Notes under the pieces: model-generated
Database searches by the model: none
Told to the model about the DNA's origin: nothing
Seen by the model: the letters and a program-made list of their open reading frames with translations, nothing else
Shown here: positions 24,074 to 30,109 of the stretch, piece by piece
Layout of the letters: each line of letters begins with the position of its first letter
How positions within the stretch are numbered: the stretch's first letter is position 1
Made by a program: the position numbers and the translations under genes
Assembly: GCA_046728155.1 (NCBI GenBank)
Contig: JBKPDY010000104.1
Location: 1-30,109 of the forward strand
Direction: 5' to 3'
Origin: CAWDLX01 sp046728155
GTDB lineage: Bacteria; Actinomycetota; Actinomycetes; Mycobacteriales; Micromonosporaceae
Length of the DNA: 30,109 nucleotides

Positions 24074-24147
24074 CCCGACCAATGCCACTCATCGCGTTCG
24101 GTCGCCGAATCATCGGCGGCGTCATGGAAGGTGCGGTCCACGCGTGA
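24070..24147 (+). CDS. 25-residue mini-ORF resembling a permease C-terminus, coupled to both neighbours
   Basis: The ATG at 24070 overlaps the cebG stop (ATGA), and its stop (TGA, 24145-24147) overlaps the GTG start of the beta-glucosidase (GTGA). The peptide ends LIAFGRRIIGGVMEGAVHA. The CebG tail reads FIVLGRQIVSGIMQGAIKG, so 19 aligned positions share the G-R-x-I-x-x-G-x-M-x-G-A core. It may be a decayed duplicate of the cebG 3' end kept as a relay that brings ribosomes from cebG to the hydrolase gene. No ribosome site precedes the hydrolase start apart from this overlap. A peptide function is unlikely but not excluded. Confidence 0.6.
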   Translation: MTRPMPLIAFGRRIIGGVMEGAVHA

Positions 24148-25664
24148 CTACCTCACACCCCCTCGATGTGTCGACCCGGCTCGGCGCTCCGCCCGTACGG
24201 GCACCCGAGCCGGCCCACCGGGGAGAGTCCGCGCCGGCGGCGTCCCCGAACGGTGTACGACGGTTTCCGGACGGCTTCGTACTGGGTGCGGCGACGGCGG
24301 CGTACCAGATCGAAGGCGCCGCCGCCGCCGACGGGCGTACACCGTCCATATGGGACACGTTCAGCGCGCTCCCCGGTCGGGTCGTCGGCGGACACACCGG
24401 CCACGTCGCGACCGACCATTACCACCGCTACCGCGAGGACATCGCGTTGATGAAGTCGCTCGGCCTGAACGCCTACCGGTTCTCGGTCTCGTGGCCGAGG
24501 GTTCAGCCCGACGGTGCCGGGCCCGCCAACCCGCAGGGGCTCGACTTCTACCGGCGGCTCGTCGACGGCCTGCTCGAGCAGGGCATCCAACCGTGGCTCA
24601 CGCTCTACCACTGGGATCTGCCGCAGCCGATCGAAGACTCCGGCGGCTGGCCGAGCCGGGATACCGCCAGCCGTTTCGCCGAGTACGCGTCCATTGTGCA
24701 CAGCGCGCTGGGCGACCGGGTGCGCCACTGGACCACCCTCAACGAGCCATGGTGCTCCGCCTTTCTCGGGTACGGCTCCGGTGTGCACGCCCCCGGCCGG
24801 CAGGATGCGGCGGCCGCGGTCCGGGCGGTTCATCATCTGTTGCTCGGCCACGGCCTAGCGGTCCAAGTGATCCGAGCCGGCAACCCCGAGACACAGGTGG
24901 GGATCACGTTCAACCTGTACGCGACGGCGGCCGCCTCGGAGTCCGCACACGACCACGAAGCCGTGCGCCGCATCGACGGCATCGGCAACCGCTTCTTCCT
25001 TGACCCGGTCCTACGTGGACAGTACCCGGCCGATGTCGTCCACGATCTGGCGTCCGTATCGGACTTCAGCCATGTCCGCGACGGCGACCTCGCTGTCATC
25101 TCCCGACCGTTGTCCCTGCTCGGCATCAACTACTACAGCCGGCATGTGCTCGCCGCTCCGCTCCCTGGGCCGGACGGCACCGTCGACTGGCGCGGCGGGG
25201 GCGCTCCGAGCGCGTTCCCGGGCAGCGAGCGAGTCCGGTTCGTCAAGCGGGGGCTGCCGGTGACGGCGATGGACTGGGAGATCGACGCGCCCGGCCTGAC
25301 CGAGGTGCTCACCCGGCTCGCCCGCGAGTACCCGCGCGTGCCGCTCTACGTCACCGAGAACGGCGCCGCGTTCGACGACCAGGTGCTCGAGGACGGCACG
25401 ATCGACGATGCCGACCGACGGGCCTTCCTCAACGACCACCTGGGGGCCTGCCTCGATGCGATCGCGGAGGGCGTGCCCTTGCGCGGGTACTTCGCATGGT
25501 CCCTTATGGACAACTACGAATGGGCGTGGGGATACACCCGGCGCTTCGGTCTGGTGTATGTGGACTACCTCAGCCAGGCCCGGACGCCGAAGTCGAGCGC
25601 CCTCTGGTACGCCGAGGTCATCGCCCGCAACGGGCTCACCCCCGCGGGGCCATCGCCCGCGTGA
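24144..25664 (+). CDS. bglC: GH1 beta-glucosidase
   Basis: 506 residues from the GTG at 24144, which overlaps the mini-ORF stop. After a disordered Ala/Pro-rich leader of about 45 residues the GH1 barrel starts: FVLGAATAAYQIEGA, SIWDTFSALPG, YRFSVSWPRVQPDG, WLTLYHWDLPQ. The acid/base is Glu201 in TLNEPW, and the nucleophile is Glu405 in YVTENGAAF. The aglycone-side motif GYFAWSLMDNYEWAWGY is intact. There is no signal peptide, so it acts in the cytosol on imported beta-glucosides such as cellobiose. The Streptomyces operon equivalent is BglC. The N-terminal extension is longer than usual. Confidence 0.93.
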   Translation: MTTSHPLDVSTRLGAPPVRAPEPAHRGESAPAASPNGVRRFPDGFVLGAATAAYQIEGAAAADGRTPSIWDTFSALPGRVVGGHTGHVATDHYHRYREDIALMKSLGLNAYRFSVSWPRVQPDGAGPANPQGLDFYRRLVDGLLEQGIQPWLTLYHWDLPQPIEDSGGWPSRDTASRFAEYASIVHSALGDRVRHWTTLNEPWCSAFLGYGSGVHAPGRQDAAAAVRAVHHLLLGHGLAVQVIRAGNPETQVGITFNLYATAAASESAHDHEAVRRIDGIGNRFFLDPVLRGQYPADVVHDLASVSDFSHVRDGDLAVISRPLSLLGINYYSRHVLAAPLPGPDGTVDWRGGGAPSAFPGSERVRFVKRGLPVTAMDWEIDAPGLTEVLTRLAREYPRVPLYVTENGAAFDDQVLEDGTIDDADRRAFLNDHLGACLDAIAEGVPLRGYFAWSLMDNYEWAWGYTRRFGLVYVDYLSQARTPKSSALWYAEVIARNGLTPAGPSPA

Positions 25665-25707
25665 CCGGCACAATCAGGAGGAGCGAGCCGGAGTGCGGAG
25701 GAGCAGC

Positions 25708-26766
25708 GTGGGGATCCAGCGGGCGAGCCAGCGCAGGCGGTCGGCGGGACGCCCCACGTTGGACCAGGTCGCCGAGCGCGCCGGAGTGGGCCGGGGCACG
25801 GTGTCGCGGGTCGTCAACGGCTCGCCACAGGTCTCCGCCACCGCGCGGGCCGCGGTCGAGGCGGCGATCGAGGAGCTCGGCTATGTCCCGAATCGGGCCG
25901 CCCGGGCCCTCGTGACCCAGCGGACCGACTCCGTGGCGCTGGTCGTCTTCGAGTCGGAGGAGCGGGTCTTCGGCGAGCCGTTCTTCGCCGGCATCATCCG
26001 CGGTATCAACGCGGCATTGCTGGAGACTCCGCTGCAACTGTGGCTCGCGATGGCGCAGTCGGGAGCGGAGCGGGAGCGGGTCGAGCGCCACCTCACGCCC
26101 CAGCACATCGATGGCGTCCTGCTGCTCTCGCTGCACGGCGACGATCCGTTGCCCGCGCTACTGGCCCAGCGCGGCGTTCCGGTCGTCCTCTGCGGCCAGC
26201 CCGTCGGCAAGGTGCGCATCTTCGGTGACCAGATGAGCTGTGTCGACGCGGACAACGAGGGTGGCGGTCAGGCCGCGGTCGAGCATCTCATCGCGGGTGG
26301 GCGGCGGCGGATCGCCGCCATCGCCGGCCCGCAGGACATGCGGGTCGGAGTTCTGCGGCTCGCCGGCTACCGCAAGGCCCTTCGCGCGGCGGGGCGCACC
26401 GTCGACGACTCGCTCATCGCTTACGGTGACTTCTCCGAGGCGAGCGGCGCGCAAGCGATGCGGATGCTGCTCGATCGTAATCCCGATGTCGACGGCGTCT
26501 TCGCCGCGTCCGACCTGATGGCGGTCGGCGCGATGCGGGTGCTACGCGAACGCGGGCTGAGGGTGCCGGCCAGCATCTCGATGGTCGGCTTCGAAGACTC
26601 CGTACTTGCCCGTCAGACCGAGCCGGCGTTGACCACCGTGCACCAACCGGTCGAGGCGATGGGACGAGAGATGGCCCGGCTACTCGTGGCCCACATCCGC
26701 GGCGATGTCGTGCCGGCACCCCTGGTTGTGCTCGACACCCATCTCGTGGTCCGGGACTCAACCTGA
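25708..26766 (+). CDS. cebR: LacI-family repressor, CebR type
   Basis: 352 residues. The GTG at 25708 is chosen because GGAGGAG lies four bases before it. A GTG at 25693 is an alternative. The HTH is PTLDQVAERAGVGRGTVSRV, followed by the hinge YVPNRAARALVTQ. The C-terminal domain is a periplasmic-binding-protein-like effector domain with VALVVFESEERVFGEPFF, GVLLLSLHGDD, VDADNEGGGQAAVEHL, DGVFAASDLMAVGAM and ISMVGFEDSVLA. The gene is last in the operon, as in the cebR-linked loci of Streptomyces. The two CebR-type palindromes upstream of cebE are the presumed binding sites. Confidence 0.9.
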   Translation: MGIQRASQRRRSAGRPTLDQVAERAGVGRGTVSRVVNGSPQVSATARAAVEAAIEELGYVPNRAARALVTQRTDSVALVVFESEERVFGEPFFAGIIRGINAALLETPLQLWLAMAQSGAERERVERHLTPQHIDGVLLLSLHGDDPLPALLAQRGVPVVLCGQPVGKVRIFGDQMSCVDADNEGGGQAAVEHLIAGGRRRIAAIAGPQDMRVGVLRLAGYRKALRAAGRTVDDSLIAYGDFSEASGAQAMRMLLDRNPDVDGVFAASDLMAVGAMRVLRERGLRVPASISMVGFEDSVLARQTEPALTTVHQPVEAMGREMARLLVAHIRGDVVPAPLVVLDTHLVVRDST

Positions 26767-26781
26767 ACTCTCCGGCAAAAC

Positions 26782-26973
26782 TCAGTCCGGGTAGACGCCA
26801 ATCTGTCCATGATGGACACACGTGGCGTACCAACCGGTCGGTAGGACCTGGACCTTCAAGCGTCGCCGGCACTGACCGCAGAATCGAGGCGGTTCAAGGG
26901 TACGGGCGGCGACGCAAGCAGCGTGGTCGGCGTTGGCCAGCGGCCCGCCGCATCGGTCGCACCAGATGATCAC
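26782..26973 (-). CDS. bsaP: BsaP-like biotin synthase auxiliary protein
   Basis: 63 residues from a GTG that overlaps the bioB stop (GTGA). Cys-rich: IIWCDRCGGPL (Cys5, Cys8), HAACVAARTLEPPRFCGQCR (Cys20, 32, 35) and LPTGWYATCVHHG (Cys52). The RFCxxCxRRxxVQVxPxGWxxxC pattern is what I recall for BsaP, a small actinobacterial protein reported to support the [2Fe-2S]/[4Fe-4S] cluster needs of BioB. Position and overlap with bioB strongly support this. It converges on cebR with a 15-base gap. Confidence 0.75.
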   Translation of the reverse strand: MIIWCDRCGGPLANADHAACVAARTLEPPRFCGQCRRRLKVQVLPTGWYATCVHHGQIGVYPD

Positions 26974-27965
26974 AGCGTCGCCGAGAGGGCCTTCACCGGC
27001 ATGGAGAGCTCGGCGAGGAGAGCGAGATCCTCGCTGGCCGGCCGGCCGAGAGTAGTGAGGTAGTTGCCGACGATGACCGCGTTGACACCGCCGAGCAGGC
27101 CGTCGCGCGTACCGAGGTCGCCGAGGGTGATCTCCCGCCCGCCCGCATATCGAACGACGGTCCGCGGCAGGGCGAGACGGAACGCGGCGATCGCCCGCAA
27201 CGCCTCCTTCGGGGAAAGAACCGTCTGATCGGCCAGCGGCGTGCCGGGACGCGGGTTGAGGAAGTTGAGCGGCACCTCGTACGGGTCGAGCTCGGCGAGC
27301 TGGACGGCGAACTCGGCCCGTTGCTCGACGCTCTCGCCGAGCCCGAGGATGCCGCCGCAGCAGACCTGCATGCCGGCACCGCGGACCATCCGCAGCGTCT
27401 CCCACCGCTCCTGCCACGTGTGCGTGGTGACAACGCGGGGAAAGTGGGACCGGGCAGTCTCCAGGTTGTGGTTGTAGCGGTGCACGCCGAGGCTCGCCAG
27501 CTCGTCGACCTGCACCTGGGTGAGGATACCTAGGGAGGCCGCGATGTGTATGTCCACAGTGGCCCGGATCGCTGCGATGCCCTCGCGCACCTGGTCCATG
27601 AGCCGCTCGTCGGGTCCCCGGACCGCGGCGACGATGCAGAACTCGGTCGCCCCGGCGGCGGCGGTCTGCCGGGCGGCTTCCACGAGTTCGTCCGTGCCCA
27701 GCCACACCGCCCGTACGGGCGAGCTGAAGACACCTGACTGGGAGCAGAAGTGGCAGTCCTCCGGACAGCCGCCGGTCTTCATCGAGACGATGCCCTCGAC
27801 CTCGACCTCCGGACCGCACCAGCGCAACCGGACCTCGTGGGCGAGGGCGAGCGCGTCCGCGAGCGATTCATCGGGGAGCGTCAGTACATCGAGAATGCCG
27901 GCCTCGTCCAGTCCGGTCCCGGTCTCGAGAACATCGGCCCGGGCGCGGTCGAGGATCCGAGACAT
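26970..27965 (-). CDS. bioB: Biotin synthase
   Basis: 331 residues starting MSRILDRAR. Radical SAM cluster motif CPEDCHFC (Cys67, 71, 74), with the SAM-binding YNHNLETA region, GMQVCCGGILGLGE, and the [2Fe-2S] ligand-region RYAGGREITLGD with its conserved Arg. Length is typical. BioB inserts sulfur into dethiobiotin to make biotin. No other bio genes are in the window. It overlaps the BsaP-like gene by 4 bases and is divergent from the CapA-like lipoprotein. Confidence 0.96.
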   Translation of the reverse strand: MSRILDRARADVLETGTGLDEAGILDVLTLPDESLADALALAHEVRLRWCGPEVEVEGIVSMKTGGCPEDCHFCSQSGVFSSPVRAVWLGTDELVEAARQTAAAGATEFCIVAAVRGPDERLMDQVREGIAAIRATVDIHIAASLGILTQVQVDELASLGVHRYNHNLETARSHFPRVVTTHTWQERWETLRMVRGAGMQVCCGGILGLGESVEQRAEFAVQLAELDPYEVPLNFLNPRPGTPLADQTVLSPKEALRAIAAFRLALPRTVVRYAGGREITLGDLGTRDGLLGGVNAVIVGNYLTTLGRPASEDLALLAELSMPVKALSATL

Positions 27966-28051
27966 GCCGACAGGTTACGCCGGCTATGGAGACTTCCAGT
28001 CACCACATTCCTCCGGAGCCCACGGCGGTCGGAGGCCGTAGGCTGTCCGGC

Positions 28052-29113
28052 GTGAAGGCGAGACCTGGCGGGGCGTTGACCATTCTGTTCGCGCTGCTGG
28101 CGTTGACCGGCTGCGCGGCCACCGCGACCTGGTCACCGCCACGGCCCGGCACCTCCACCAGCGCCTCGCCCACCGCCGCCGCGCCGCCGCAGATAACGCT
28201 GGACTTCGCCGGCGACTCCCACTTCGATGGCCGGACGCTGGCGCTGCTGAACGATCCGACGACGGCGTTCGGCCCTATCGCCGCCGAACTCGGTAGCGCC
28301 GACCTTGCCATGGTCAACATCGAGACGCCGGTCACCTCGCGCGGGACCGCCGAGCCGAAGGAGTTCCATTTCCGGGCGCCACCAGCGGCGTTCGAGGCGG
28401 TCAGGGCGGCGGGCATCGACGTGATCACGGTGGCGAACAACCACACGCTGGACTACGGCCGGGTCGGCCTGACCGACACCCTCAACGCGGCGAAGTCGGC
28501 CGGCGTGCCCTTCGTCGGCGCGGGGGAGAACGCCGCGCAGGCGTACGCCCCCTGGATCACCGACATCAAGGGCATCAAGATCGCCTTCCTCGGGTTCAGC
28601 CAGATCACCGAGCTGGCCTCGACCTGGGCGGCGCAGGACAACCGATCCGGCATCGCCATGGCGTTCGACGCGACCCGGGCGATCGCCGCCGTCAAGGCAG
28701 CCCGGAAGGCGGCTGATGTGGTCGTCGTCTTCATGCACTGGGGACAGGAGTACAACGACTGCCCGATCGCGGTTCAGAAGAGCTTCGCGAAGAAGCTCGC
28801 CGACGCGGGGGCCACGATCATCGTCGGTTCCCACGTCCACCTGCTGCAGGGCGACGGGTGGCTGGGGAAGACCTTCGTGGCGTACGGGATGTCGAACTTC
28901 CTCTGGCACTACAACGACGCGGGCTCCAACGACACCGGGGTCATGCGGATCACCCTGACCGGCTCGACGGTGACGAAGACGCATTTCCTGCCGGCGTACA
29001 TCAATCGCACAACCGGCCAGCCCGAGCTCGTCACCGGAGCGGAAGCGACCCGGATCACCAAGGAGTACAACGCGCTGCGCGGATGTGCCGGTCTTGCCGA
29101 CGCCCCCGCGTAG
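28052..29113 (+). CDS. CapA-like (PGA synthase-type) lipoprotein
   Basis: 353 residues from the GTG at 28052. The frame is open earlier, but only this start leaves a normal signal peptide (KARPGGALTILFALLALTGC, lipidation Cys21). A Thr/Ser/Pro linker precedes a calcineurin-like fold of CapA type: LDFAGDSHFDG, DLAMVNIETPV, VITVANNHTLDYG, VVVFMHWGQEY, IIVGSHVHLLQG and YGMSNFLW. CapA-family proteins act in poly-gamma-glutamate capsule synthesis in bacilli, but in actinomycetes their role is mostly unknown. No capB/C genes are near. It has a modest gap of 87 bases to the divergent bioB. Confidence 0.88.
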   Translation: MKARPGGALTILFALLALTGCAATATWSPPRPGTSTSASPTAAAPPQITLDFAGDSHFDGRTLALLNDPTTAFGPIAAELGSADLAMVNIETPVTSRGTAEPKEFHFRAPPAAFEAVRAAGIDVITVANNHTLDYGRVGLTDTLNAAKSAGVPFVGAGENAAQAYAPWITDIKGIKIAFLGFSQITELASTWAAQDNRSGIAMAFDATRAIAAVKAARKAADVVVVFMHWGQEYNDCPIAVQKSFAKKLADAGATIIVGSHVHLLQGDGWLGKTFVAYGMSNFLWHYNDAGSNDTGVMRITLTGSTVTKTHFLPAYINRTTGQPELVTGAEATRITKEYNALRGCAGLADAPA

Positions 29114-29243
29114 CGACACGGACGTCGGGTCACGCAGTCTGGGCGTTTGGAGGAAGTTCGGCCTTGCCGGCCGGGACTACGCTCGGCATTGTCCCGGAAG
29201 GACCTGTTGCCCGCCGGGGCCGGGCGCGGGAGGCGCCACGGGG

Positions 29244-29813
29244 ATGAGCGCGGTAGCCGGCACCTTCCTGGCCATCGGTGGCTTCTCGGTACTCCTCATG
29301 GTCGTGGCGTTGCTCGGTGGCCGGCTCCACTTCGGACACGTGCACATCGGTCACTGGCATCTCGGCCACTCCGGACATGGCGGCGTGGAGCTCTCACTGC
29401 CGGTCATCGCCGGCTTCCTGGGCGTGTTCGGGTTCGGGGGCGCGATCGGCGCGTCGATCCTGCCCGGACGAGGTGGGCTCGCCTGGCTCGCTGCGACCGT
29501 TGCGGGTCTGACCGCCGGCGTACCCGCCGGCTGGCTCGCCGGACGGATAATGCGGGCCGCGATGAACCTGTCCACGGACGCCACCTTGACCGGCACCGAC
29601 CTGCTCGGAGCACCGGGTGTCGTGATCACGCCGGTGCCTATCGGCGGGCTCGGCGAGGTCCGGTTGGCCGTCGCCGGCCAGCAGATGAAATTCCATGCGC
29701 GATCAGACGAACCACTTGCGCTCGGTACCCGGGTTTTCGTCATCGGCGTGCCCACGCCCACCAGCGTCCTGGTTGAGCCGACCCCCTCCCTCGACGAACG
29801 ACAGCACACCTAG
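29244..29813 (+). CDS. NfeD-like membrane protein with His-rich segment
   Basis: 189 residues from the ATG at 29244. One TM helix (FLAIGGFSVLLMVVALLGG) is followed by a His-rich stretch HFGHVHIGHWHLGHSGHGG (residues about 29-47). Two more TM helices follow (LPVIAGFLGVFGFGGAIGAS and WLAATVAGLTAGVPAGWLAG), then a small beta-barrel domain (TDLLGAPGVVITPVPIGGLG, GTRVFVIGV), the OB-fold of NfeD-type proteins. NfeD partners with flotillins, and the next gene is an SPFH protein 12 bases downstream. The His run is unusual and could bind metal. Confidence 0.75.
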   Translation: MSAVAGTFLAIGGFSVLLMVVALLGGRLHFGHVHIGHWHLGHSGHGGVELSLPVIAGFLGVFGFGGAIGASILPGRGGLAWLAATVAGLTAGVPAGWLAGRIMRAAMNLSTDATLTGTDLLGAPGVVITPVPIGGLGEVRLAVAGQQMKFHARSDEPLALGTRVFVIGVPTPTSVLVEPTPSLDERQHT

Positions 29814-29825
29814 CGAAGGACGACA

Positions 29826-30109
29826 ATGCCTGCCCTCGTCATTGCCATGATCGGCCTTGCCCTACTAATTCTGTTGATCTCCAGCTTCCTCCTGTCCAGA
29901 ATCAGCGTGGCGGGACCGAACGAGGCGTTCATCGTGACCGGTCGCAAGGGCCGGGCCATCCGTGCCGCCGACGGCAGCTCGGTGATTGACCTGTCGGGGC
30001 AGAAGGTGGTAATGGGTGCCGCCGTTTTCGTCGTGCCAGTCGTTCAGAAGCTGCACCGACTCGACCTGTCCAGCCGGGAGATACCGGTCGCCGTGACCGC
30101 GGCCGTCAG
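29826..30109 (+). CDS. Flotillin-like SPFH protein, 5' part (continues beyond window)
   Basis: The first 94 residues are visible. A TM helix (IAMIGLALLILLISSFLLSR) is followed by the start of the SPFH domain: GPNEAFIVTGRKG, VFVVPVVQKLHRLDLSSREI and PVAVTAA. This is the classic start of bacterial flotillin FloT/YuaG. The NfeD-like gene before it is the usual operon partner. The ribosome site GAAGGA lies before the ATG at 29826. The 3' end lies outside the window. Confidence 0.88.
   Translation, partial: MPALVIAMIGLALLILLISSFLLSRISVAGPNEAFIVTGRKGRAIRAADGSSVIDLSGQKVVMGAAVFVVPVVQKLHRLDLSSREIPVAVTAAV

Noticed and set aside
1..30109. tRNA, rRNA or riboswitch genes
   Set aside because: By eye I found no T-loop/acceptor pairing, rRNA signature or known riboswitch core. 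A covariance-model scan would be decisive.

Overview
The window is high-GC DNA with strong third-position GC bias, many GTG starts, short ATGA/GTGA gene overlaps and several actinobacterial families (a DUF2637-like SpdB-type membrane protein, CebEFG/BglC/CebR-type sugar genes, a BsaP-like partner of BioB, a LigC-type ligase, a TAP-type secreted hydrolase). I infer a filamentous actinomycete, most likely in or near the Micromonosporaceae. The genus cannot be fixed from the sequence alone.

Layout. 1-5.8 kb: the tail of a Pro-rich membrane protein, a decayed gene, a large multi-domain membrane protein (signal peptide, about five TM helices, a cytosolic LRSF-type domain, another TM and an extracellular beta-propeller), gene relics, and a DUF4375/DMP19-like protein. 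5.5-9.0 kb: an accessory patch with a frameshifted relic, a clear intrinsic terminator, two plasmid/AICE-type genes, a 34-bp tandem repeat and an IS481-like insertion sequence with inverted ends and 15-bp flanking direct repeats. 9.0-10.6 kb: a secreted tripeptidyl-aminopeptidase-like lipoprotein. 10.7-19.2 kb: a DNA repair island with a LigC-like ATP-dependent ligase converging on an AlkA-like glycosylase, then a compact operon HerA - SbcD/Mre11 - SbcC/Rad50 - NurA on the minus strand. This is the archaeal end-resection gene set in an actinobacterium. 19.4-20.3 kb: a RibD-type reductase coupled to a 39-residue Cys-rich peptide.

20.4-26.8 kb: a beta-glucoside/cello-oligosaccharide uptake and hydrolysis locus. 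Two 14-bp CebR-type palindromes flank a promoter. They are followed by a binding lipoprotein, a 16-bp perfect intercistronic hairpin, two permeases, a 25-codon mini-ORF that resembles a permease tail and overlaps both neighbours, a GH1 beta-glucosidase and a LacI-family regulator. The operators, the regulator and the hydrolase together suggest a self-contained inducible circuit.

26.8-30.1 kb: biotin synthase overlapping a BsaP-like auxiliary protein (minus strand), then on the plus strand a CapA-like lipoprotein, an NfeD-like membrane protein with a His-rich segment, and the start of a flotillin/SPFH protein that runs off the end.

The most interesting items are the HerA-Mre11-Rad50-NurA operon, the membrane-spanning LRSF/beta-propeller protein, and the mini-ORF that seems to act as a translational relay in the sugar operon. 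All family assignments were made by reading motifs, not by database search.
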